Origin: an uncultured Lentisphaeria bacterium
GTDB lineage: Bacteria > Verrucomicrobiota > Lentisphaeria > Victivallales > Victivallaceae
Length of the DNA: 6,526 bases
Direction of reading: 5' to 3'
NCBI GenBank assembly: GCA_937888615.1
Contig: CALABZ010000103.1
Location: forward strand, 1 to 6,526
The notes under the pieces: generated by a model
The model's database searches: none
What the model was told of the DNA's origin: nothing
What the model saw: the letters and a program-made list of their open reading frames with translations, nothing else
Translations under genes and position numbers: made by a program
Shown here: positions 1 through 5,932 of the stretch, piece after piece
Numbering within the stretch: the stretch's first letter is position 1
How the letters are laid out: each line of letters starts with the position of its first letter

Positions 1-818
1 AAGCCATGAAAATCAAGAACCCCGGTTGGCGGAATTATATCGAAAAAGTCGCCGAACGCTTCAATATGAAAGTCGAAACTTTCGACGATCTGCTGCAGGC
101 GATGGCCCTCTCCCATGATTTCTTCGCCGAGAACGGCTGCGTCGCCACCGACCACGGACTCGAAGTAATGGTTTCCGGCATCGCGCCGAAAAGCGAAGCC
201 GCCGTCATTTTCCAGAAAGGAATGACGGGCGAAACGATTTCCGACGAGGAAGCCAACACCTATATGAGCTGTTTCCTCGGAGAAGTCTGCGAACTGAACG
301 CCCAGAAAGGCTGGGTTACGCAGTTGCACCTGGGCGCGGTGCGCGATGTCCGCGACTCCCTCTATAAATCGCTGGGACCGGACGTCGGCGGCGATATCTG
401 CAACTCCATGCAGGACCAGATGCGCCCGCTGATTCCGTTCCTGAACCGTTTTGACAACCGTCTGAAAGTGGTACTTTACTGTCTCGACCCGGCCCATCAG
501 TCGATGCTTGCCACCATCGCCCGCGCTTTCGGCGAAAAAGTTCGCCTCGGCTCCGCCTGGTGGCTGCTGGATACCCCGGTTGGAATGCGCCGTCAGCTCG
601 AATACATCGGTTCGGTCGACACCTTCGCCAATTTCGCCGGAATGGTTTCGGATTCACGTAAACTGTTGAGCTACGGTTCCCGTTTCGAAATGTTCCGCAG
701 GGTACTGTGCAGTGTGCTGGGCGAACACGTCGAGCGCGGCCAGGCTCCGTATGAAGTCATCGAGAAACTGGCCGTCGGCATGTGTTATCAGAATACCAAG
801 GCATTCTATAATCTCTGA
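1..818 (+). CDS. uxaC: Glucuronate/galacturonate isomerase, C-terminal part (5' end outside window)
   Basis: Uronate isomerase converts D-glucuronate to D-fructuronate and D-galacturonate to D-tagaturonate in the cytoplasm, the first step of hexuronate catabolism. About 271 residues are visible, against about 470 in the family. The reading frame is open to the left edge (an Ala codon at 3-5 precedes the ATG at 6, with no ribosome binding site), so that ATG is internal. Compared from memory with E. coli UxaC, many blocks match in order: the GC..SDH-like stretch (GCVATDHGLE), WVTQLHLGA (family WVQQYHIGA), LGPDVGGD, VLYCLDP, GSAWWLLD followed by GMRRQ, FAGMVSDSRKLLSY and FRRVLC. The end is intact, closing at TGA 816-818. 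It converges on the oxidoreductase gene with a 4-base gap, and its terminator seems to lie inside that gene. Identification is confident; operon membership upstream cannot be seen. Confidence 0.95.
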   Translation, partial: AMKIKNPGWRNYIEKVAERFNMKVETFDDLLQAMALSHDFFAENGCVATDHGLEVMVSGIAPKSEAAVIFQKGMTGETISDEEANTYMSCFLGEVCELNAQKGWVTQLHLGAVRDVRDSLYKSLGPDVGGDICNSMQDQMRPLIPFLNRFDNRLKVVLYCLDPAHQSMLATIARAFGEKVRLGSAWWLLDTPVGMRRQLEYIGSVDTFANFAGMVSDSRKLLSYGSRFEMFRRVLCSVLGEHVERGQAPYEVIEKLAVGMCYQNTKAFYNL

Positions 819-822
819 TCCG

Positions 823-2076
823 TCAGGGTACAATCGCCTGATGCCGCTTGAGCAGTTCTTTTAATTGTTCAAGCGGCACTTCTTTTACGGGGCAATTCCG
901 GGCGGCGGCCAACACCGCGGCCGCTCCGGCCGCCTGACCGGTCGCCATGCAGGTGGCTTGTACGCGGAGGGCGGAATTGGCGAGACGGTCGCTGGAAATA
1001 CAGCGCCCGGCCACCAATACATTCGTCAGTCCTTTCGGAATCAACGCGCCAAGCGGAACGGTGGGGACGACCCCCTCGGCCAACGGGTCGGGTTTCACAC
1101 CGTGTTCCTTGTTATGCAGATCGATCGGGTAAAACGCGTGGCAGACGCTGTCCGGCCAGACGCGCCCGCTTTGGTAGTCCTGTACCGTCACCACCTCTTC
1201 GCCCTGAATCCGAACCGTTTCACGGATGCCGCATTCGGACGCGGCGAATTCGATTTTTAAGTTTTCCAACCCTTTCTGAGTGCACAAAAAACGATATGCG
1301 CGCAAAATCGCCTGCCGTCCCTCAATCTCCATCTGCGAGCGTCCTTCGCTGGTGTGGGCTTTCTTTCCCCACAGATGATTGCCGTTGTTTCCAAACGAAA
1401 ACAGCAGTTGAGAACTGAAATCGCTGACACTCCAGCTTAAATCGGGAAATTTGAGTCGTCCGCCCGCCACGGCCCGGCGGGCATTTTCCGCCATGGTTTC
1501 GTAATCAAGGGATTTCGGGTCGTACCCTGACAGGCGGACGGAATAAGTCCCCGGCTGGCAGTCTTCTGCTTCAAAGAGTTCACAACCGCACATGGCGGCG
1601 ACATTGGCGTCGCCGGTACAGTCGACAATAACCTTGGCGGAAACCCGTTTCAATCCCTCTTTGACCGCCAGCGTTACGGAACTCCCGTCCACTGCGGCCA
1701 CCATGCAGTGATACAGCACATCGACACCGGCGTCAACGAGCGCGGCATCGCACAGCGCCGCATAGATCACCGGGTTGATTTTCACCTGATAGGCGGGATG
1801 GTTCTTCATGCCCACCTGGGTACTGAAATCCGGCAGGGTCATGCCGCATTCGCGGACGGCGGCGGTCACCAGTTCCCAGCCGATTCCGGCGATCACCTGT
1901 TTGTGCCAGGCGAAAAACAGTCCCGGCCAGGCGATTCCGCCCGAGGTCATCGTGCCGCCCGGCATTCCGACCCTTTCCACCAGCAAGGTTCTGGCTCCGG
2001 CCCGGCCGCTCTGGATGGCGGCGATCACGCCGGCGGTCCCGCCTCCGGCCACAATTACGTCATATCGGTTATCCAT
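823..2076 (-). CDS. FAD-dependent oxidoreductase (FAD_oxidored family), substrate unknown
   Basis: This 417-residue soluble flavoprotein has an N-terminal Rossmann dinucleotide fold. DVIVAGGGTAG gives GxGxxG at residues 11-16, and Glu34 closes the second strand, where it would bind the FAD ribose. VDCTGDANVAAMCG (151-164) is the second conserved block of this family. The C-terminal NVLVAGRCISS (about 352-362) and ATGQAAGAAA (about 377-386) are the usual final FAD-contacting segments. There is no signal peptide or membrane segment. The ATG at 2076 is the only sensible start: an in-frame stop lies at 2080-2082, and AGGTGA (2080-2085) is a close Shine-Dalgarno. A consensus-like promoter lies upstream. 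The family is often annotated only as 'FAD-dependent oxidoreductase'; some members are mis-labelled xanthan lyase or fumarate reductase. Proximity to uxaC and glycosidases hints at a sugar-derived substrate, but the gene is convergent to uxaC, so that link is weak. Confidence 0.9.
   Translation of the reverse strand: MDNRYDVIVAGGGTAGVIAAIQSGRAGARTLLVERVGMPGGTMTSGGIAWPGLFFAWHKQVIAGIGWELVTAAVRECGMTLPDFSTQVGMKNHPAYQVKINPVIYAALCDAALVDAGVDVLYHCMVAAVDGSSVTLAVKEGLKRVSAKVIVDCTGDANVAAMCGCELFEAEDCQPGTYSVRLSGYDPKSLDYETMAENARRAVAGGRLKFPDLSWSVSDFSSQLLFSFGNNGNHLWGKKAHTSEGRSQMEIEGRQAILRAYRFLCTQKGLENLKIEFAASECGIRETVRIQGEEVVTVQDYQSGRVWPDSVCHAFYPIDLHNKEHGVKPDPLAEGVVPTVPLGALIPKGLTNVLVAGRCISSDRLANSALRVQATCMATGQAAGAAAVLAAARNCPVKEVPLEQLKELLKRHQAIVP
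842..886 (+). terminator. Probable intrinsic terminator of uxaC, inside the opposing gene
   Basis: TGCCGCTTGA at 842-851 is the exact reverse complement of TCAAGCGGCA at 869-878. The stem continues inward through 852-857 with 863-868 (two G-U wobbles), leaving a 5-base loop: about 16 pairs in all. A T-rich run (CTTCTTTTA, 879-887) follows on the plus strand only, so the polarity suits uxaC, whose stop is 24 bases upstream. The element lies in the last codons of the oxidoreductase gene (the VPLEQLKELLKR segment). The T-run is interrupted by one C, so efficiency is uncertain. Confidence 0.6.
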
Positions 2077-2116
2077 ACATCACCTGTCTGTTGTTTTCAT
2101 GTCATTATCATCTTTA

Positions 2117-2145
2117 ATTATAGTGCCGGAAAGTTGCGATTTCAA
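2117..2145 (-). promoter_or_regulatory. Sigma70-type promoter for the FAD oxidoreductase
   Basis: Read on the minus strand, TTGAAA (2145-2140) is followed after exactly 17 bases by a perfect TATAAT (2122-2117). Transcription should start near 2110, giving a leader of about 33 bases before the ATG at 2076. It is one of the best consensus matches in the window. Confidence 0.75.
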
Positions 2146-2161
2146 ATCTCCGGGGATTGAA
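2141..2161. promoter_or_regulatory. Imperfect inverted repeat between divergent promoters, possible operator
   Basis: TTCAAATCTCC (2141-2151) and GGGGATTGAA (2152-2161) are inverted copies with one extra base and one mismatch. The element covers both -35 boxes, so a bound protein could affect both promoters. However, part of the symmetry comes from the two similar -35 hexamers themselves, so it may mean nothing more. Confidence 0.25.
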
Positions 2162-2184
2162 GACGCAACGTTTTGTGGTATATT
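2157..2184 (+). promoter_or_regulatory. Extended -10 promoter for the remnant-racemase unit
   Basis: TTGAAG (2157-2162), a 16-base spacer and TATATT (2179-2184), with TGG immediately before the hexamer (2176-2178), form an extended -10 promoter. The start would be near 2191, leaving a leader of about 47 bases to the ATG at 2238. Its -35 box lies only 11 bases from the -35 of the leftward promoter, so the two are back to back. Confidence 0.6.
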
Positions 2185-2237
2185 TTAGATTATGTATTCA
2201 CACTTGAACCGCATCAATTGACAGGAGACACATCAAG

Positions 2238-2372
2238 ATGACGGGAAAATCTGTTTTGCTAAAAAACGGGATGATTGTTGATCCGCAGGCTGTTACAGTC
2301 CCGCCAGGGGACATTCGGATCGAAAACGGGCGAATCGCCGAACTGGAGGGAAACCCCTCGTGGCAGCAATAG
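2238..2372 (+). pseudogene. Amidohydrolase (dihydroorotase/hydantoinase-type) N-terminal remnant, 44 codons
   Basis: The frame has a good start signal (AGGAG at 2223-2227, 10 bases before ATG 2238) and its own upstream promoter. Its product runs LLKNGMIVDPQ, then GDIRIENGRIAEL. This two-strand pattern (xLIKNGxIVDP...GDIxIExGRIAxI) is typical of the first ~40 residues of cyclic amidohydrolases such as dihydroorotase and hydantoinase, and of related D-aminoacylases. The metal-binding HxH that should follow shortly after is absent, and the frame ends at TAG 2370-2372, so it cannot be an active enzyme. Nothing resembling the remaining ~380 residues occurs downstream; the racemase begins there, overlapping by 13 bases. 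The short tail EGNPSWQQ overlapping the next start is what an amidohydrolase C-terminus in an operon could look like, so an in-frame internal deletion is plausible. Alternatives are a chance leader peptide or an assembly collapse. The family resemblance is from pattern recognition only. Confidence 0.6.
2345..2349 (+). promoter_or_regulatory. Shine-Dalgarno fixing the racemase GTG start
   Basis: GGAGG at 2345-2349 stands 10 bases before GTG 2360 and is the strongest ribosome site near the racemase start. It lies inside the amidohydrolase remnant frame, right where the recognisable similarity ends. Confidence 0.6.
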
Positions 2373-3097
2373 AACGTCTTACCATCGGCATTCTCGGAGG
2401 CCTCGGCCCCTATGCCACCGTCGATATTTTCCGCAAAATACTCGATCAGACCCCCGCACGATTCGACCAGGACCATCTGCATATCCTGATCGACAACTAT
2501 TCGCAGATTCCCGACCGTTCCGCGGCGCTGAAGGGATGTGGGCCCAGCCCGATTCCCGCTATGTTGGAAGCTGCGAACAGGCTTTGTTGTGCCGGGGCCG
2601 ATTTCATCTTGATTCCCTGCAACACTGCTCATGTGTTCCTGCCGGAGCTGCGCCCGCACCTGAAAATCCCGGTGCTAAGCATCATCGATGCCACCGCCGC
2701 CTATATTGCCAAACATTACCCTGAATGTAGTCGAATCGGTTTGCTCGCCACCTCCGCCACGCTGAGTTTCGGCTTGTATGCGGGTAAATTCAAGGAATTG
2801 CTGGTGCCGGACCCCATCGATCAGGAGCAGTTGGTCATGGAGGCGATTTTCGGTCGTCTCGGCATCAAAGCCGGGCATTTTGATGTTCCCCGCGAACTCC
2901 TGTTGAAGGCGGCTCGGCGCCTGGTCGATGCCGGAGCCCAGGCCGTCATCCTGGGCTGTACTGAAATCCCGCTGGTGGTACGAGCGGACGATTTGCCGGT
3001 CCCGACTGTCGATCCGAACAGAATTCTAGCACAAACGGCGGTCGAATACGCCCTGAATGGGCATAATCTAACCAAATCCAAACAATTGATCTCTTGA
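2360..3097 (+). CDS. Aspartate/glutamate racemase family protein
   Basis: This 245-residue cytoplasmic protein belongs to the cofactor-independent Asp/Glu/hydantoin racemase superfamily (RacD/YgeA-like). It opens with TIGILGGLGPYATVD (8-22), the standard first strand and loop. The two catalytic-cysteine motifs are both present: PCNTAH with Cys87 and GCTEIPL with Cys200. The pair would act as opposed acid/base residues that invert the alpha carbon. Length and order match the family. The start is GTG, backed by GGAGG at 2345-2349. It overlaps the 3' end of the amidohydrolase remnant by 13 bases, so translation may be coupled. D-aspartate or D-glutamate for peptidoglycan, or catabolism of D-amino acids, are the usual roles; the sequence does not show which. 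Superfamily members beside hydantoinase-like genes can be hydantoin racemases, but the GILGGLGPYAT opening favours the amino-acid racemase branch. No terminator is visible after the stop. Confidence 0.9.
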   Translation: MAAIERLTIGILGGLGPYATVDIFRKILDQTPARFDQDHLHILIDNYSQIPDRSAALKGCGPSPIPAMLEAANRLCCAGADFILIPCNTAHVFLPELRPHLKIPVLSIIDATAAYIAKHYPECSRIGLLATSATLSFGLYAGKFKELLVPDPIDQEQLVMEAIFGRLGIKAGHFDVPRELLLKAARRLVDAGAQAVILGCTEIPLVVRADDLPVPTVDPNRILAQTAVEYALNGHNLTKSKQLIS

Positions 3098-3126
3098 AAT
3101 CCGTCTGCGAAGCGGCATATTATAAT
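3094..3126 (+). promoter_or_regulatory. Probable promoter of the response regulator
   Basis: TTGAAA (3094-3099) overlaps the racemase stop codon (3095-3097). It is followed by an AT-rich stretch offering TATTAT (3118-3123, 18-base spacer) or a perfect TATAAT (3121-3126, 21-base spacer, too long for that -35). Either -10 sits just upstream of the response-regulator start. Confidence 0.5.
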
Positions 3127-3153
3127 ATCGCATAAAAACGAAAAAGGATGTTT

Positions 3154-3846
3154 ATGAACAATAAAAAAATCCTGATTATCGAAGATGACGAGGATATTCA
3201 GAGCGTACTTCAATACAACCTGAAAAAAACGGGATTCACATCGATCGTGTCCGCCGAAGACGGTAAATCCGGACTCGAAGCCGCCAAAAACGAGCACCCG
3301 GCCATCATCCTGCTGGACCTGATGCTGCCCGAAATGGACGGCATCACCGTTTGCAAAAACCTGAAATCCCGCGAGGATACCGCCGTCATTCCGATCATCA
3401 TGCTGACCGCGAAGAGCACCGACAACGATATCATCGCCGGGCTCGAAGCCGGGGCCGACGATTATGTGACCAAACCGTTCAACCTCCAGGTGCTGACCGC
3501 CCGGATCAAATCCGCCCTGCGCCGGACCGAACTTTCCGGAGGCCCCAGCGGAGCCGTCATCCGGCGCGGCCCGATTGCGATCGACGTCGAACGTCGTGAA
3601 GTGCTAATCGACGACCAGCCCGTGGTCATGACCTACAGTGAATTCGAAGTGTTGCTGCTTTTCGCCCGCAGTCCGGGGCGCATCTACTCCCGCAGTCAGA
3701 TCGTCAACCGGGTCAAAGGCGACGATTACCCGGTCACCGAACGCGCCATCGACGTCCAGATCGTCGGACTGCGCAAGAAGCTGGGGCAACACAACAGCCT
3801 GATCGAAACCGTCCGCGGCGTCGGCTACCGTTTCTCCGAGAGATAA
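3154..3846 (+). CDS. OmpR/PhoB-family two-component response regulator
   Basis: This is a DNA-binding response regulator of 230 residues from the preferred start. The N-terminal receiver domain (about 4-122) has the acidic pocket E10-D11-D12, the phospho-acceptor Asp55 (LLDLMLPEMDG), Thr85 (IIMLTAKS) and Lys107 (YVTKPF). All key residues are present, so phosphorylation is expected. The C-terminal winged-helix domain (about 135-230) has the PhoB/OmpR signatures MTYSEFEVLLLF, SRSQIVNRV, ERAIDVQIVGLRKKL and IETVRGVGYRF. Two ATGs compete: 3148 overlaps the AAGGA at 3144-3148, whereas 3154 lies 5 bases after it, so 3154 is chosen; the longer form adds only Met-Phe. No sensor kinase is adjacent, and partner and targets are unknown. 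PhoB-like phosphate control is one possibility, but family resemblance alone does not establish it. The 3' end overlaps the opposing hydrolase gene by 22 bases. Confidence 0.95.
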   Translation: MNNKKILIIEDDEDIQSVLQYNLKKTGFTSIVSAEDGKSGLEAAKNEHPAIILLDLMLPEMDGITVCKNLKSREDTAVIPIIMLTAKSTDNDIIAGLEAGADDYVTKPFNLQVLTARIKSALRRTELSGGPSGAVIRRGPIAIDVERREVLIDDQPVVMTYSEFEVLLLFARSPGRIYSRSQIVNRVKGDDYPVTERAIDVQIVGLRKKLGQHNSLIETVRGVGYRFSER

Positions 3847-4619
3847 CCGGACAACACACTCCAATATTCTTCACCCGCCGTCGGGTGGATATTGTTGTGT
3901 CCGGCTCCTTTTACATGGTAGAATTTCTTCGGTTCGTTGGCTTTATCATAAAGTTCTTTGCCATGCGAAAACGGAACCACCGAATCGCGATCGCCGTGAA
4001 TGATCAGCACCGGCATCCGAATATTGCCGATCCGCCGCAGGTTCGGGAACCGGTCCCCGGGCAGCCAACCCAGATTTATGACCGAAAACGCACTGGTGAA
4101 CGGCGCTTCCAGCACCAGAGCCGCGGCGGGGACTTTTTCCGCCAGATAGCAGGCCGGTCCGCTCCCCACCGACGTGCCGTAAATGACAATCCGTTCCGGG
4201 GCGATCTTCTCCTCATCGGTCAGGAAACGGTATACCCGTTCGATATCGCGATAGGCATTCGCTTCCGAAGGCTTGCCGTCGCTTTGTCCGTACCCCTCGT
4301 AATCATACGCGGCCACCCCGTACCCCCGGAAACGAAATTCCTGAAGATAATTTTCCATATAGGACAAATCCTCCGCATTGCCGTGACTGTACAGGATCAC
4401 CAGTGAACCATTGCCCGCAGGGGGCAAATAACGCAAGGCAATCCGCAGTCCGGGCTCCACCTCCAGATAAATCAATGGAACCGTGAATAAGTGACGCGAC
4501 GGCGGCTGAAAAATCACCTTATCCGCCACGCATCCATTCAAAAATAAGAAAAACGTCGGGACCGCCACCGCGATCCCGACTGCCGATTTCAATAATTTTT
4601 TTCTGTGCTTTTTATCCAT
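3825..4619 (-). CDS. Alpha/beta hydrolase, probable lipoprotein or membrane-anchored (ABHD17/Bem46-like)
   Basis: This serine hydrolase of 264 residues is of the ABHD17/Bem46/FrsA-like type. The N-terminus is basic (KKHRKK) and then hydrophobic to FFLFLNGC at 23-30. This resembles a lipoprotein signal with Cys30 as lipidated residue, though Asn at -2 is not typical, so a simple membrane anchor is possible. The fold landmarks follow in order: oxyanion motif SHGNAED (78-84), YDYEGYGQSDG (105-115), nucleophile Ser150 in GTSVG, probable catalytic Asp212 in HGDRDSVVP, and His241 in GAGHNN. The triad is complete. Such enzymes are esterases, thioesterases or peptidases; the substrate cannot be read from sequence. 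The ATG lies one base after the fucosidase stop with no clear Shine-Dalgarno, so translation is probably coupled. That operon link suggests removal of an ester group, such as acetyl or feruloyl, from fucose-containing glycans, which is only inference. Confidence 0.88.
   Translation of the reverse strand: MDKKHRKKLLKSAVGIAVAVPTFFLFLNGCVADKVIFQPPSRHLFTVPLIYLEVEPGLRIALRYLPPAGNGSLVILYSHGNAEDLSYMENYLQEFRFRGYGVAAYDYEGYGQSDGKPSEANAYRDIERVYRFLTDEEKIAPERIVIYGTSVGSGPACYLAEKVPAAALVLEAPFTSAFSVINLGWLPGDRFPNLRRIGNIRMPVLIIHGDRDSVVPFSHGKELYDKANEPKKFYHVKGAGHNNIHPTAGEEYWSVLSGYLSEKR
3847..3912 (+). terminator. Long hairpin plus T-run after the response regulator, inside the opposing gene
   Basis: The hairpin begins on the base after the TAA at 3844-3846. 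Three paired blocks are exact: CCGGACA (3847-3853) with TGTCCGG (3898-3904), CAATAT (3862-3867) with ATATTG (3889-3894), and CACCCG (3872-3877) with CGGGTG (3882-3887), around a CCGT loop. Internal loops separate the blocks. CTCCTTTTA follows at 3905-3913, giving a short T-run. Placement and polarity fit a terminator for the response regulator. The arm also encodes the catalytic His241 region of the hydrolase on the other strand. Confidence 0.6.
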
Positions 4620-4620
4620 T

Positions 4621-5901
4621 CTACTTCAAGAAAATTTCGATTACCGGAATTTCGGTATTCGGCTGTATCGGCGGCAGGTCCAGAGAAACGGCCCCGGCGG
4701 GAGCGCTCTCATTCATATGCACTGCAGTGGACGAGTCGCGGAAAAGTATTTCACTGCCGTCGGTCAGCAATTGCACGTATTCCACTTTGCCCGCCAGATT
4801 CGGCAGATGAATGAATTTGAACGGCCAGACCAGCAGGTGCAAGTACAGGCGATTGGTTTTCGGATTATAGGTGTAACGGCAATTTTCCGGTTCGGGAAAC
4901 TCTGCCGGCGCCAGTGTACAGCCGTAAATCGACCGGGCATGGTATTTCATCCATTCGGCATAGCCATCCAGAGCCGCCACGGCGCGATGGTCCAGATAAC
5001 CGCGCGCGGTCGGTCCCACATTCATCAGCAGATTGCCGCCGCGGCTGACGTTGCGGATCAGGATTTCGACCAGCATTTTATTGTTTTTCCAACTGCTTTC
5101 GTCGCGGTGGTAGCCCCATGACCCGGAGAAGGTCTGACACCCTTCCCAGGGAAGAAGTTCACCCTTTTCGTTGCGAATGCCATTGGAGGGGACATATTGT
5201 TCGGGAGACTGGAAGTCCGCCGAACCCGGCAGATCAAGCCGGTCGTCAATCAGGATATCGGGCTGGAGTTTACGGATCAGTTTTATCAGATCCTCGGATT
5301 TCCAGTCGTTATGGCCTTTACCGCGTTCGGATTGCGGATAGGAGAAATCGAACCAGATTACATCGATTTTGCCGTATTCGGTCAAGAGTTCCGTCACCTG
5401 ATTGTGCATGTATTCGGCATACTTTGACATATCACGGGATTTGTTTCTCTCGTTTTCTTCCGCCACATCACGCAGGGGGTGGTAGTCGTCCACGGTGAAT
5501 TCGGGGTGGTGCCAGTCGATCAGCGAATAATACAGGCCAGTGCGGATGCCTTCCGCCCGGAACGCTTCCAGCAATTCACGGAGCAAATCCCGGCCGCAGG
5601 GGGTGTTGGTAACTTTGTAATCCGTGTATTTGCTGTCCCACATGCAGAAGCCCTCGTGGTGCTTCGCCGTGAAAACCACATACTTCATACCGGCGGCGCG
5701 AGCCATCCGGGCCCATTCGGCCGGATTGTACATATCCGGGTCGAAACGGTCGAAATATTTCTGATAATCTTCGTTGCTGATATGTTCGTAGTTCCGTATC
5801 CACTCGTGGCGGGCCGGCATCGCGTACAGCCCCCAATGGATGAACATACCGAAACGAGCTTCCTGCCACCAGGAACGGTCTCCGTGAGGATATTCAGACA
5901 T
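4621..5901 (-). CDS. GH29 alpha-L-fucosidase, cytoplasmic
   Basis: This glycoside hydrolase family 29 enzyme releases L-fucose with retention of configuration. From the preferred start it has 426 residues. The N-terminal (beta/alpha)8-like domain carries RFGMFIHWGLYAMPARHEW (16-34), KYVVFTAKHHEGFCMWDS (73-90), GLYYSLIDWHHPEF (122-135) and IDVIWFDF (179-186). Asp185 in the WFD motif is the expected catalytic nucleophile. Further family blocks are WEGCQTFSGSWGY and NVSRGGNLLMNVGPTARG. The last ~100 residues form a beta-rich C-terminal domain. No signal peptide is seen, so it should act on imported oligosaccharides. An in-frame ATG at 5928 would add nine residues, but 5901 has AAGGAG (5915-5910) 8 bases upstream and is preferred. 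It lies 142 bases downstream of the rhamnosidase end, in the same direction. Confidence 0.95.
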   Translation of the reverse strand: MSEYPHGDRSWWQEARFGMFIHWGLYAMPARHEWIRNYEHISNEDYQKYFDRFDPDMYNPAEWARMARAAGMKYVVFTAKHHEGFCMWDSKYTDYKVTNTPCGRDLLRELLEAFRAEGIRTGLYYSLIDWHHPEFTVDDYHPLRDVAEENERNKSRDMSKYAEYMHNQVTELLTEYGKIDVIWFDFSYPQSERGKGHNDWKSEDLIKLIRKLQPDILIDDRLDLPGSADFQSPEQYVPSNGIRNEKGELLPWEGCQTFSGSWGYHRDESSWKNNKMLVEILIRNVSRGGNLLMNVGPTARGYLDHRAVAALDGYAEWMKYHARSIYGCTLAPAEFPEPENCRYTYNPKTNRLYLHLLVWPFKFIHLPNLAGKVEYVQLLTDGSEILFRDSSTAVHMNESAPAGAVSLDLPPIQPNTEIPVIEIFLK

Positions 5902-5932
5902 AATGCAATCTCCTTTTTTGTTTTGCATTATG
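5899..5932 (-). promoter_or_regulatory. Perfect inverted repeat at the fucosidase start: SD in loop, ATG in stem
   Basis: CATAATGCAA (5932-5923, minus strand) and TTGCATTATG (5908-5899) are exact inverted copies around a 14-base loop. The loop contains AAAAAAGGAG, the Shine-Dalgarno. The last three bases of the second arm are the start codon. In RNA this would hold the start codon in a 10-pair, AU-rich stem. As DNA it is a palindrome that could bind a dimeric repressor just downstream of the -10 region. Sequence alone does not separate the two. Confidence 0.55.

Noticed and set aside
1708..2188. Rightward open frames of 126-150 codons
   Set aside because: They run antisense through the oxidoreductase; the GC-rich third positions of the real gene keep these frames open, and no family pattern is seen.
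2218..2223. Perfect TTGACA hexamer
   Set aside because: No -10-like sequence lies 16-18 bases downstream, and it overlaps the ribosome site of the 2238 frame.
2198..2659. Open frame on the minus strand covering the remnant and racemase start
   Set aside because: Its product has no recognisable fold pattern and it lies opposite the clear racemase frame and its promoter.
3148..3153. Upstream ATG for the response regulator
   Set aside because: It overlaps the Shine-Dalgarno itself; the ATG at 3154 has workable spacing.
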